The notes: generated by a model from the sequence alone, not told the origin. Shown: positions 17,029-25,383, numbered from the stretch's first letter. The stretch is DNA of 64,000 bases from Bog-756 sp036513075 (GCA_036513075.1 DATBZS010000088.1:1-64000); one strand, 5' to 3'. Made by a program: numbers and translations.

Positions 17029-17823
17029 ATGATCACCACCGAGCACCTGACCTACGAGGTCGTGGGCACCACCGCCGTCGTGACGATGAACCGTCCCGAG
17101 GCCAAGAACGCCCTGTCCGGCCCGATGCTGGTCGGCATGGCCGATGCATGGGTGGAGATCGACGCCAACGACGACATCCGGTGTGCCATCCTCACCGGGA
17201 GCGGTGGGACTTTCTGCGCCGGTATGGACCTCAAATCGATGTCGGGGCCCGGCAACGAGGACGTGAAGGAGCGGATGGCCGCCGATCCCGACCTCCACTG
17301 GAAGGCGCTGCTCCGCCACTATTCCGTCAAGAAGCCGCTGATCGCCGCGGTGGAGGGATGGGCTGTGGCCGGTGGGACCGAGATCCTCCAGGCAACCGAT
17401 ATCCGGGTGGCCGGCGAGAGCGCCAAGTTCGGTGTGTTCGAGGCCCGTCGGGGCCTGTTCCCACTCGGCGGCTCGACCGTCCGTCTCCGGCGCCAGATCC
17501 CGTTCACCGTGGCCATGGACCTGTTGCTCACCGCCCGGGAGGTGTCGGCCCAGGAGGCCAAGGAGATCGGCCTCATCGGCCGGGTTGTGCCCGACGGCAC
17601 CGCCCTCGAGGTCGCCCTCGAGATCGCCGATGTCATCGGGGCCAACGGGCCACTCGCCGTCGAGGCGATCAAGGCGTCGGTGAAAGCGACCGAGGGGATA
17701 CCCGAGGAGGAGGCCCTCAAGATGGAACTGGAGTTCGGCTGGCCGATCTTCGCCACCGAGGACGCCACCGAGGGCCAGAAGGCCTTTGCCGAGAAGCGGC
17801 CGCCCGTCTACAAACGCAAGTGA
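17029..17823 (+). CDS. Enoyl-CoA hydratase / crotonase family protein
   Basis: A 264-aa crotonase-fold enzyme acting on acyl-CoA. The oxyanion-hole segments are GGTFCAGMDLKSM and EGWAVAGGTEIL; the helix FEARRGLFPLGGSTVRL carries the Glu where hydratases place a catalytic acid. AAAGGAGC precedes ATG 17029. The 3' end overlaps the thioesterase start as GTGA, so the two are coupled. The upstream KstR-like dyad and the neighbours suggest a sterol, isoprenoid or branched acyl chain. The exact reaction (hydration, isomerisation or hydrolysis) cannot be fixed. Confidence 0.88.
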   Translation: MITTEHLTYEVVGTTAVVTMNRPEAKNALSGPMLVGMADAWVEIDANDDIRCAILTGSGGTFCAGMDLKSMSGPGNEDVKERMAADPDLHWKALLRHYSVKKPLIAAVEGWAVAGGTEILQATDIRVAGESAKFGVFEARRGLFPLGGSTVRLRRQIPFTVAMDLLLTAREVSAQEAKEIGLIGRVVPDGTALEVALEIADVIGANGPLAVEAIKASVKATEGIPEEEALKMELEFGWPIFATEDATEGQKAFAEKRPPVYKRK

Positions 17824-18548
17824 CCGATGCCCCGATGGGTTCGGTCGCCAACGACGATCCCCGGCGCCGCCTGGCCGCCGCGCTCCGTCCGATCATCACC
17901 ATGACGGTGGCGGCCTCGTTCGCCGACGAGGTCATGACCGCGGCGGCAGAGCGCCTCGAGGAGTTCGGCCGGACCCTCGAGGAGGAGGCCGGTCCCAAGC
18001 TCGCCCGCCGGCTGCCGGACATCAGTCAGGGCGTCCAGGAGATCTTCCCGACAAGCCCGATCATGGGATTGGCCAATCCCATCGCCCCGCCGGTGGTCGT
18101 GCATGTGGTCGACGGGGTCGACGGCGGCTTCCCCGAGATCCGGGCCGACGCCTGGTTCGACTGGGCATACGAAGGTCCGCCCAAATGCGTCCACGGTGGC
18201 GTCATCGCCGAGACGTTCGACGAGATGCTGGGAGCCGCCATCATGGTGGCCGGCAATCCCGGCATGACCGGCACGCTCACCATTCGTTACCGCAAGCCCA
18301 CCCCGTTGCGCACACCGCTGCGGATCGAGGCCCGGTGCCTCGATCGCAACGGGCGCAAGATCAGGACCTGGGGTGGCATCTACCACGGTGACCAATTGAC
18401 CGCCGAGGCCGAGGGGCTCTTCATCGAAGTGAAACCCACCCAGTTCCCGGCCATCGCCGAGGGCGATTTGGACAACGCCGACCCGTCCGTGCTCGACGCT
18501 GTGCGGGCCGGGGCGGCGCCTGACCCGCCGGAGCCTTCGTTGGCCTGA
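17820..18548 (+). CDS. PaaI-like hotdog thioesterase
   Basis: A 242-aa protein. The first ~95 residues are helical; a hotdog domain follows with the catalytic-loop signature CVHGGVIAETFDEMLGAA and the strand LTIRYRKPTPLRTPLRI. It hydrolyses acyl-CoA thioesters and may release CoA from dead-end intermediates of the neighbouring pathway. The GTG 17820 start overlaps the crotonase stop (GTGA). The N-terminal extension is longer than in stand-alone PaaI (about 140 aa). ATG 17835 is an alternative start. Confidence 0.82.
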   Translation: MTDAPMGSVANDDPRRRLAAALRPIITMTVAASFADEVMTAAAERLEEFGRTLEEEAGPKLARRLPDISQGVQEIFPTSPIMGLANPIAPPVVVHVVDGVDGGFPEIRADAWFDWAYEGPPKCVHGGVIAETFDEMLGAAIMVAGNPGMTGTLTIRYRKPTPLRTPLRIEARCLDRNGRKIRTWGGIYHGDQLTAEAEGLFIEVKPTQFPAIAEGDLDNADPSVLDAVRAGAAPDPPEPSLA

Positions 18549-18691
18549 TGGTTCCGGGGACCGTGTCACGCGCGGTAGCCGTGCGCAGTGCCCGCCACGA
18601 CGACGCCGTGCTGTGGGTGCGACGGGAAACTCTGGGTCCAGCAGTTCGGCGGTGCGGTGGTCATCGACCACCGCATGTCCCGCCGGATCCG

Positions 18692-18708
18692 GCTGGGCTG
18701 AGCCCAGC
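18692..18708. terminator. Hairpin between convergent genes
   Basis: Perfect 8-bp arms GCTGGGCT/AGCCCAGC around a single G, 4 bp from the stop of the acyl-CoA synthetase gene and between two convergent genes. No U-run, so a terminator role is uncertain. Confidence 0.45.
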
Positions 18709-18711
18709 GGC

Positions 18712-20262
18712 TCAGATCTTCTCCCGTCCCACCCAATAGGGGTCGCGCAGCTTGCGCTTGTAGAGCTTGCCGTTCGGGTCGCGGGGCATCGAGTCGGTGA
18801 AGTCGATCGACTTGGGCGTCTTGAACTTGGCCAGCCGGGTCGAGCAGAACTCGAGGATCTCCTCGGCCAGCTCGTCGGAGGCCTCGACACCGTCGGCGGG
18901 CTCGATGACGGCCTTGATCTCTTCGCCCCAGTCGTCGTGGGGGATGCCGAACACGGCCACATCGCCGACCTTCGGGAACCCGAGCAGCACATTCTCGATC
19001 TCGGCCGGGTAGATGTTGGCCCCCCCGGAGATGATCATGTCGATCTTGCGGTCCCGGAGGAAGAGGAAGCCGTCCTCGTCGATGAGTCCCACGTCGCCGA
19101 CCGTGAAGTACTTGCCGATACGGTTGCTCCGGGTCTTCTTCTCGTCCTTGTGGTACTCGAAGTCCCCGGTCTGCATCGACATGTAGACGGTGCCGATCAC
19201 ATTGGGCTCCTCGACCTTGGTGCCGTCGTCGTCGAAGATGGCGATTTCGCTGATGGGCCAGGCCTTCCCGACGGTGCCGGGCTTGGTCAGCCACTCCTGT
19301 GCGGTCACCAGGGTGCCGCCGCCCTCGGACGCCGCGTAGTACTCGTCGATGGCATCGCCCCACCACGCGATCATCTGGTGCTTGACGTCGACCGGGCACG
19401 GGGCCGCCGCATGGATCATGTGGCGCAGGGACGACACGTCGTACCGGGCCCGGGTGTCTTCGGGCAGGGCGAGCAGCCGGTGGAACTGCGTGGGCACCAT
19501 GTGGGATGTGGTGACCTTGTAGTCCTGGATGAGTCGGAGCATCTCTTCGGGCAGCCACTTGTCCATGACCACGATGGTGTGGCCCAGGTGGATCGATGCC
19601 CCCGAGAACCGCATGACCGCGGTGTGATAGAGCGGCGATCCCACGATGTGGACATTGTCGTCCTGGGGTTGGATGTTGAAGAGGAAGAGGATGCCCGCCT
19701 GGCCGAGGGCGGCATCCTCGGGGGACAGGCCACTCAGCTTGCGGAACACGCCCTTGGGGTTGCCGGTGGTACCCGAGGTGTAATTCATGACGTCGCCGAT
19801 GGTCCGATCGGCGGGATCGGTGGCGGGCTGGTTGTCGCGCAGGCGGTCGAACGACCCGAATCCGGGGATGTCGCCCACTGCGAAACAGATCGACGAGGGG
19901 AGCTCGGCCTCCTCGACTGCGTCCAGGGCAACGTCGGCGAACCGCTCGTGGGCGATGAACGCCTTGGCGTCGGAGTCCTTCAGGATGTACGCCACCTCGG
20001 CGCCGATCAGGTGGTGGTTGATCGGCACCAGGTACCAGCCGGCCTGCAGGGCGGCCAGGTACAGCTCGAACATCTCCACGCCATTGGGGAGGAGGGTGGC
20101 CACCACGTCACCCGGCCTGAGGTCCAGTCCCCGCAGCCCGTGTACCGCCTGGTTGGACCGGGCGAGGAGTTCGCCCGACGTGTATTCGGTGCCGTCCGGC
20201 GCCACCATCGCCAGGTGTTCCGGATACTCGTGCGCCAGCGCCCAAAAGCCAAGATCGCCCAT
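18712..20262 (-). CDS. Acyl-CoA synthetase (AMP-forming, FadD-like)
   Basis: Activates a carboxylic acid to its CoA thioester through an acyl-adenylate. The 516-aa protein has the P-loop NYTSGTTGNPKGV (about residue 170), the A5-type region YYAASEGGGTLV (about 320), the hinge DRKIDMIISGGANIYPAEIE (about 410) and the C-terminal catalytic Lys in NGKLYKRKL. It resembles actinobacterial FadD enzymes of the sterol or bile-acid type. AGGA lies a few nt before ATG 20262. It is divergent from an SDR gene, with KstR-like operator site 3 between them. Confidence 0.9.
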   Translation of the reverse strand: MGDLGFWALAHEYPEHLAMVAPDGTEYTSGELLARSNQAVHGLRGLDLRPGDVVATLLPNGVEMFELYLAALQAGWYLVPINHHLIGAEVAYILKDSDAKAFIAHERFADVALDAVEEAELPSSICFAVGDIPGFGSFDRLRDNQPATDPADRTIGDVMNYTSGTTGNPKGVFRKLSGLSPEDAALGQAGILFLFNIQPQDDNVHIVGSPLYHTAVMRFSGASIHLGHTIVVMDKWLPEEMLRLIQDYKVTTSHMVPTQFHRLLALPEDTRARYDVSSLRHMIHAAAPCPVDVKHQMIAWWGDAIDEYYAASEGGGTLVTAQEWLTKPGTVGKAWPISEIAIFDDDGTKVEEPNVIGTVYMSMQTGDFEYHKDEKKTRSNRIGKYFTVGDVGLIDEDGFLFLRDRKIDMIISGGANIYPAEIENVLLGFPKVGDVAVFGIPHDDWGEEIKAVIEPADGVEASDELAEEILEFCSTRLAKFKTPKSIDFTDSMPRDPNGKLYKRKLRDPYWVGREKI

Positions 20263-20427
20263 GTGGTCCTATCCCCCGTGTCGTCGTTGCCGTGCTGTCG
20301 TACTGCGAATCTGCCGTGTTGCGAAGGTGCCGTTGATCAGCGGAGGACCCTGCGCGTTTCCACCGGCCCGGCAGCTGCGGTGCGAGGTGGACGGTGGAGC
20401 GGGGTGGCGCCGACCCGGTGGGAACGC

Positions 20428-20441
20428 TAGAACAGGTTCCA
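20428..20441. promoter_or_regulatory. KstR-like operator, site 3 (TAGAACAGGTTCCA)
   Basis: Full match to TnnAACnnGTTnnA in the 278-bp region between the divergent acyl-CoA synthetase (start 20262) and SDR (start 20541), well placed to control both. Confidence 0.65.
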
Positions 20442-20540
20442 GTAGGCGGTCAACCGCCCGGAGGGCGGCCGCGCAACGTCGCGGAGCCGGGACGGGACGG
20501 GCGCCAGTCCCCGCAAGACGATCATGAGGAGCAACCCGCA

Positions 20541-21458
20541 ATGACTGCATTCCTGGACGGCAAGGTCGTGGCTATCACCGGCGCCGGCGGCGGCATCGGC
20601 CGGGCCGTGGCGCTGGCCGCCGCCGCTGAGGGCGCCACGATCGTCGTGGCCGACATCGGTGTGTCGATGGCCGGTGAGGACCCCAAGAGCGAGGTGGCCG
20701 AGGCCGTCGTCGCCGAGATCGAAGCGGCGGGTGGCGAAGCCGTTGCCGTGGCCGAGAGCGTGACCACCTTGGCGGGAGGCGAGCGGATCATCGCCGCCGG
20801 CACCGAGCGGTGGGGTCGGATCGACGGCGTGGTGGCCGTGGCCGGCATCCTGCGCGAGCGGATGCTGTTCAACATGGCCGAGGACGAGTGGGACGCCGTC
20901 ATAGCGACCCACCTGAAAGGTCACTTCACGGTGTTCCGGGCGGCTTCGGCGATCATGCGCAAGCAGGAGGGCGGAGGATCACTCGTCGCCTTCACGTCTG
21001 GCGCGTTCGCCGGCAGCGTCGCACAGGCCAACTATGCGGCGGCGAAGGGCGGCATCGTGTCACTGGTCCACTCGGCCGCCGCCGGGCTCAACCGCTACGG
21101 CATCACCGCCAACGCCATCGCACCTGTGGCGCGCACCCGGATGTCGGCCAATGTCCCGATGGACCTCGCCGAGATGGGCGACCCCGAGGACGTGGCGCCG
21201 ATGGTCATCTACCTGCTCTCCGATAGGGCAAAACACGTGACCGGGCAGGTCTACACGTCGGTGGGCCCGAAGATCGCGGTGTGGAACCAGCCCCGCGAGG
21301 TACGGGCCATGTACGCGGATGGCCGCTGGACCCCCGAGCTCATCGCCCAGCGCCTCGACTCGTCGGTCGGGCAGGAGCGCATGCCCCTGCTCGACCAGCT
21401 CGAGGCCTACCGCAAGGCGGCCGAGGAGAAGGCCGCCGCCGAGGCAGCGGCCGGCTGA
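20541..21458 (+). CDS. Short-chain dehydrogenase/reductase (3-hydroxyacyl-CoA dehydrogenase-like)
   Basis: A 305-aa NAD(P)-dependent SDR with TGAGGGIGR nucleotide motif, an acid after the second strand (VVADIG), an insertion SMAGEDPKSEVAE seen in MFE-2/17beta-HSD4-like enzymes, and the active site Y-A-A-A-K in NYAAAKGGIV. The C-terminus has a ~60-residue extension after the core. AGGAG lies 9 nt before ATG 20541. With operator site 3, a probable role is oxidation of a 3-hydroxyacyl-CoA between the crotonase and thiolase steps; that is inference. Confidence 0.88.
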   Translation: MTAFLDGKVVAITGAGGGIGRAVALAAAAEGATIVVADIGVSMAGEDPKSEVAEAVVAEIEAAGGEAVAVAESVTTLAGGERIIAAGTERWGRIDGVVAVAGILRERMLFNMAEDEWDAVIATHLKGHFTVFRAASAIMRKQEGGGSLVAFTSGAFAGSVAQANYAAAKGGIVSLVHSAAAGLNRYGITANAIAPVARTRMSANVPMDLAEMGDPEDVAPMVIYLLSDRAKHVTGQVYTSVGPKIAVWNQPREVRAMYADGRWTPELIAQRLDSSVGQERMPLLDQLEAYRKAAEEKAAAEAAAG

Positions 21459-21511
21459 CACGGGCCGGACGATCCGGCCGGGTCAGCCGCCACCGGAATC
21501 CTGACCCGGAC

Positions 21512-21892
21512 TCACTCCTCGGACGGATCGGGCTCGTCGAGCACGCAGAACTCGTTGCCTTCGGGGTCGGCCAGCACCACCCACGATTCGTTGCCGGTCT
21601 GACCGATGTCGGGCCGGCTGGCCCCGAGTGACTCGAGGCGTTCGACCTCGCGTTCCTGGTCGTCGGGGATCAGGTCGAGATGGAGCCGGTTCTTCCCGGC
21701 CTTCATCTCGTTGACCCGCATGATGAGCAGTGGCCTCACCCGGTCGAACTCCGGGTTGTCCTCACCTGGCTCGATCCAGAAGTCGCCGTCCTCGTCGAGG
21801 CGCTGCTCCCAGCCGAGCGCCGCACACCAGAAGGCCGCCAGACCCGCCGGGTCGACCGCGTCGATCGTCACTGTCTCAATGCGTAAAGCCAT
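21512..21892 (-). CDS. VOC-superfamily protein (glyoxalase-like)
   Basis: A 126-aa single-domain vicinal-oxygen-chelate protein: ETVTIDAVDPAGLAAFW at the start, LHLDLIPDDQEREVERL in the middle, WVVLADPEGNEFCVLD at the end. Such proteins bind a metal or act as binding or resistance proteins; substrate unknown. GGAGG lies 5 nt before ATG 21892. It is divergent from the mau-like operon, with a strong hairpin between them. Confidence 0.88.
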   Translation of the reverse strand: MALRIETVTIDAVDPAGLAAFWCAALGWEQRLDEDGDFWIEPGEDNPEFDRVRPLLIMRVNEMKAGKNRLHLDLIPDDQEREVERLESLGASRPDIGQTGNESWVVLADPEGNEFCVLDEPDPSEE

Positions 21893-21996
21893 GCGTGCCT
21901 CCGGTGGTCCGCGACGGCTCGCCCACCGTCCCGGAGAGCCTAAGCGCGTCCGCCGACGGGCCGCGGGTCGCGGACCCGTGCGCGGATCCGAATGCC

Positions 21997-22023
21997 GGCC
22001 CCCAATGCCACGCGTTGGGGGCC
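21997..22023. repeat. Perfect 9-bp inverted repeat between divergent genes
   Basis: Arms GGCCCCCAA (21997-22005) and TTGGGGGCC (22015-22023) with a 9-nt loop, 79 bp before the start of the MauD-like gene and 105 bp from the start of the VOC gene. A candidate operator or leader hairpin. Confidence 0.6.
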
Positions 22024-22101
22024 ATGCGACCCTACAGTGGGTCCACGCGACTGGGCGCGTGCCGGTGGTCGTCACCGTCCCTGCGTCAGGAGGTCGACAC
22101 C

Positions 22102-22941
22102 GTGATTGCACTTTCCGTTGTCCTAAGTGCCGTGGTGCTTCTGCTGGCCGTCCTGGTGGCCGGGCTGCTCCGCAGCCACGCCGACATCCTGAAGGCCCTG
22201 CACGACCTGGGCGCCGGGGTGGGCGACCCGGCCGGTGGAACACTGACTGCCACCTCGTCGGCGACGTCTGCGGGTGGCGATTCCTTCCCACTCACCATGG
22301 GTCCGACACTGGCGCCTGACCGCGACTCGATCTCGGCCCCGCCGGTGGCCGGTGTCACCCCCGGTGGTGACGCGCAGGCAGTCGCCCCCGCCACCGATGG
22401 TGCCCTGACCCTCCTGGCCTTCCTGTCGACCGGGTGTGCTTCGTGTGCCGGGTTCTGGGACGCGTTCCGACAGCCCGAACGCCTGGGCCTGCCGGCCGGG
22501 ACCCGGCTGGTGGTGGTGACCAAGGGACCTGAGCGTGAAATTCCGGGCGAGGTCGCGGCCCTGGCCGCACCCGGACTCGTCGTGGTGATGTCGAGCGATG
22601 CCTGGACCGACTACGAGGTCCCCGGGTCCCCGTTCTTCGTGCTGGTGGACGGCACGGCCGGTTGTCGGGTGGGCGAGGGCGTGGCCAACCACTTCAGCCA
22701 GGTGGCTGAGCTGGTCCGGCGGGCGGAGGTCGACGCCGCCGCGTTCACGCTCGGGCGCCGTGCGGGTCGCGACGTCGGCATCGACGGGCCCGCCCGTGAG
22801 TCGGCCAACGACCGGGAGCTCCTCGACGCCGGCATCCGCCCGGGTGACCCCAGCCTGTACCCGACGTCGTTGGAGGACCTCTACGGCCCGCCCGACGCCC
22901 GCATGCCTGTCGCGCCGAGGCACGTCCGCCGGGCCGGCTGA
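22102..22941 (+). CDS. Membrane-anchored thioredoxin-like protein (MauD-like)
   Basis: A 279-aa protein: N-terminal membrane segment (residues about 2-24, VIALSVVLSAVVLLLAVLVA), a Ser/Thr/Pro/Gly-rich linker, then a thioredoxin fold outside the membrane with redox pair CASC (in STGCASCAGFWDAF, about residue 115) and cis-Pro loop VPGSPFFVLVDG. MauD is the disulfide-handling thioredoxin needed for folding of the Cys-rich methylamine dehydrogenase small subunit. The same topology and the MauE/MauA-like neighbours support a matching role. AGGAGG lies 8 nt upstream of GTG 22102. First gene of the operon. Confidence 0.78.
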   Translation: MIALSVVLSAVVLLLAVLVAGLLRSHADILKALHDLGAGVGDPAGGTLTATSSATSAGGDSFPLTMGPTLAPDRDSISAPPVAGVTPGGDAQAVAPATDGALTLLAFLSTGCASCAGFWDAFRQPERLGLPAGTRLVVVTKGPEREIPGEVAALAAPGLVVVMSSDAWTDYEVPGSPFFVLVDGTAGCRVGEGVANHFSQVAELVRRAEVDAAAFTLGRRAGRDVGIDGPARESANDRELLDAGIRPGDPSLYPTSLEDLYGPPDARMPVAPRHVRRAG

Positions 22942-22943
22942 AC

Positions 22944-23432
22944 GTGGCCACCCTCTTCGCCCACGGGATCGGGGCCGGCCTGCCGTCCGGATTCGAAGGT
23001 CGCATCGTCAAACGCCAGGGGAGCGGCATCGAGGTGGCGAACGCAGTGGCGCAGTTCTCCACCTTCGCCCTTCCGAGCGACGTCGGTGACTTCGGGGGCG
23101 GCGCGGTCAACCTGATGGGCAACAACGACATCTTCGCCGTGCTCTTCGAGTACGGCTCGGACAGTGTCGGCACCCGGCTCTTCGCCCACCAGGGGATGCC
23201 GCGGCCGCTCGGTACGTCCGACTTCCAGCCCCACGTGCTGCGGCGGGGTCTCACCGGCCAGTCCGGCACCCAGTGGTTCTTCACCGAATTGGGCCGGCCC
23301 TTCACCCTGTACGTGGTGCTCGGCAGCCACGCCCGTCGCTCGGTACTCGTCCCCCGGGTGAATCGACTCCTCGAGGGCCTGACGATCGAACCCTCATCAC
23401 TGCCTGCTGTAGCGGGAGTTCCGTGGAACTGA
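22944..23432 (+). CDS. Conserved hypothetical protein in mau-like operon
   Basis: A 162-aa protein starting GTG 22944, two nt after the MauD-like stop and overlapping the MauE-like start by 10 bp, so clearly in the operon. There is no signal peptide, transmembrane segment or Cys pair. It contains VAQFSTFALPSDVGDFGGG, NNDIFAVLFEYGSDSVGTRLF and FTLYVVLGSHARRSVLVPR, suggesting a compact alpha/beta cytosolic protein. I do not recognise the family and it has no counterpart that I know of in classical mau clusters. Confidence 0.75.
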   Translation: MATLFAHGIGAGLPSGFEGRIVKRQGSGIEVANAVAQFSTFALPSDVGDFGGGAVNLMGNNDIFAVLFEYGSDSVGTRLFAHQGMPRPLGTSDFQPHVLRRGLTGQSGTQWFFTELGRPFTLYVVLGSHARRSVLVPRVNRLLEGLTIEPSSLPAVAGVPWN

Positions 23433-23977
23433 TCGGCGTCTATCTGGCCGCCTGCGTCCTGCTGGCCGCTGCCGGCGCGGCAAAAGCGCTCCGCCCAATG
23501 GACACCGCCCGGGCCATAGGGGCGGTAGTGCCATTGCCGCTGGCCGCGTTGCGCTCCGTGGTGCGGGCCGGGGCCGTGGCCGAGGCTGTCGTCGGGGTGG
23601 CGGCCCTCGTCCACCCGTCCCCGGTGACCGCGGGCCTGGTGGCGCTGTCTTACCTGGGCTTCACGGCGTTCGTGGCTGTCGTCCGCGTCCGGGGCGGTCC
23701 GCTGGCCACGTGCGGATGCTTCAGCACGCCGGACACGCCGGCGACATGGCTCCACCTGGTCGTCGACCTCGTCCTGGCCGCGTCGGCCACCGCGGTGGCC
23801 GCCTCCGTCACACCGGGCTGGCTGCCCGGGTTCGCCGCCCGTCAGCCCTGGCACGGGGTGCCCCTGCTACTCCTCAGCCTCCTGTGCGCCTGGCTCGCCT
23901 TCCTGGCCCTGACCCGTCTGGCCGAGCTGGGCGCGGCCCGGCGCCTGGTCGGGGTCACCCGGGGTCCGGCCACGTGA
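23423..23977 (+). CDS. MauE/DoxX-like redox membrane protein
   Basis: A 184-aa integral membrane protein with about four hydrophobic helices (starts LIGVYLAACVLLAAAGAAK). It has the family hallmark Cys pair in GGPLATCGCFSTPD at the mid-protein membrane interface. In mau systems MauE works with MauD to form the disulfides of MauA. GTG 23423 overlaps the previous gene by 10 bp, and its stop overlaps the next start as GTGA. Confidence 0.82.
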   Translation: MELIGVYLAACVLLAAAGAAKALRPMDTARAIGAVVPLPLAALRSVVRAGAVAEAVVGVAALVHPSPVTAGLVALSYLGFTAFVAVVRVRGGPLATCGCFSTPDTPATWLHLVVDLVLAASATAVAASVTPGWLPGFAARQPWHGVPLLLLSLLCAWLAFLALTRLAELGAARRLVGVTRGPAT

Positions 23978-25383
23978 GCACCATCCTGGTGGAACGGGCC
24001 TCGACCTTCCTGGAGTCCCACCTGTCGCGACGTAGCTTCATCAACCGCTCGGCCATGGTCGCCAGCGCGGTGGCCGTCGGCTCGGGGGTCGACCTCCTGC
24101 TGAAGCCGGGGACGGCGTACGGCGCCATCTGCACGTGCGGGAGCTCCGCGTGCGGCTGCGGGTCGACCTGCTGCGCCGGGTGGTCGGAGTTCTGCTGCTC
24201 GATCAACGGCGGCTACAACTACTGTCCCACCGACACGATGATGGGCGGCTGGTGGAGGGCCGACAACTCGTCGTTCTGCGGGGGCCCGCGGTACTACATG
24301 GACTGCCACGCGCTGTGCGGCTGCACGACCGGCTGCGGTGGCGGCTGGGGCTTCTGCGATCCCTCGTGCGACGGGGTGAGCTGCGGCTGCGGTCCGGGCG
24401 GCTGCAACTCGTGGGTAACGGGGTGCTTCCAATTCCGCTACGGGCAGTGCAACCAGCAGATCGATTGCATCGGCCGGATCGTCTGCCGGGTGGTGGCGTG
24501 CGTCCCACCGTGGACCGTCGACCCCACGTGCACCACCACGCTGGCCGTCGACAACTCCACCGCGGAAATGACGGCGGCGTGTTGGACGTCCGCCCCGCCG
24601 TCGGCTCCTCCACCGCCGTCAACTCCGTGCTATTCGCCCCAGACCCAGTGCATGGTGACCGGGCTGGCCTCTAGCGCGGACGCCGGTGGCTACGCCATGG
24701 TCACGTCGTTCGGGAAGGTCCTCCCTTTCGGCGACTTCCCCTCGCTGGGGGACGTGTCGAGCGAGCACCTGGTGGCGCCCATCGTGGGCATGGCTGCCAC
24801 GCGCACTGGGCACGGGTACTGGCTGGTCGCCGCCGACGGCGGGATCTTCGCCTTTGGCGACGCCCCCTTCTACGGCTCCATGGGCGGCCTTGCGTTGGTG
24901 GATCCCATCGTGGGCATGGCCGCCTCACCCACCGGTCAGGGCTACTGGCTGGTCGCCGGCGACGGCGGCATCTTCGCCTTCGGCGACGCCGCCTTTGTCG
25001 GCTCCATGGGCGGCCTCCCGCTCAACCGGCCCATCGTGGGCATGGCCGCCACCCTCACCGGCCAGGGCTATTGGCTGGTCGCGTCGGATGGCGGCATCTT
25101 CGCCTTCGGCGATGCCCCCTTCTACGGCTCCATGGGCGGGCTGGCTCTCAACGCCCCCATCGTGGGTATGGGGGCCTCGTCCACCGGCCACGGCTACCGG
25201 CTGGTGGCATCCGACGGCGGCGTGTTCGCCTTTGGGGACGCCGCCTTCGACGGGTCCATGGGCGGCCAGCCGTTGCAGCGCCCGGTCGTGGGTACGGCGT
25301 CGGCCTCCGCCGGCTACTGGATGGTCGCCGCCGACGGCGGCATCTTCGCCTTCGATGTCGCATTCTACGGATCACCGGCATGA
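23974..25383 (+). CDS. Tat-exported Cys-rich MauA-like protein fused to propeller-type repeats
   Basis: A 469-aa protein. Residues 1-50 form a twin-arginine signal (LSRRSFINRSAMV then a hydrophobic stretch). Residues about 50-235 hold roughly 28 cysteines in patterns like CTC, CGCGSTCC, CGC and CGCG. The block from YCPTDTMMGGWW to YYMDCHALCGC resembles, in spacing and aromatic/Cys order, the part of MauA (methylamine dehydrogenase small subunit) that carries the first quinone-forming Trp. A proline linker follows, then six GYWLVAADGGIFAFGDA repeats. It starts at GTG 23974, coupled to the MauE-like gene. Whether a tryptophylquinone forms is unknown: the second Trp cannot be aligned with confidence. 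Confidence 0.8.
   Translation: MSTILVERASTFLESHLSRRSFINRSAMVASAVAVGSGVDLLLKPGTAYGAICTCGSSACGCGSTCCAGWSEFCCSINGGYNYCPTDTMMGGWWRADNSSFCGGPRYYMDCHALCGCTTGCGGGWGFCDPSCDGVSCGCGPGGCNSWVTGCFQFRYGQCNQQIDCIGRIVCRVVACVPPWTVDPTCTTTLAVDNSTAEMTAACWTSAPPSAPPPPSTPCYSPQTQCMVTGLASSADAGGYAMVTSFGKVLPFGDFPSLGDVSSEHLVAPIVGMAATRTGHGYWLVAADGGIFAFGDAPFYGSMGGLALVDPIVGMAASPTGQGYWLVAGDGGIFAFGDAAFVGSMGGLPLNRPIVGMAATLTGQGYWLVASDGGIFAFGDAPFYGSMGGLALNAPIVGMGASSTGHGYRLVASDGGVFAFGDAAFDGSMGGQPLQRPVVGTASASAGYWMVAADGGIFAFDVAFYGSPA
24688..25380 (+). repeat. Six protein repeats (GYWLVAADGGIFAFGDA type)
   Basis: Residues about 239-469: a degenerate first unit (GYAMVTSFGKVLPFGD), four well-kept 42-residue units, and a last unit cut after FYGSPA. 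A degenerate first and shortened last unit is what a propeller closed by joining N- and C-terminal strands would show. The unit is the same type as in the lipoprotein at 16.1-16.8 kb. Confidence 0.85.

Noticed and set aside
23974..25383. Genuine methylamine dehydrogenase small subunit
   Set aside because: Only the first Trp region resembles MauA; the second quinone Trp cannot be placed, no MauB or MauG is present, and the repeat fusion is foreign to MauA.
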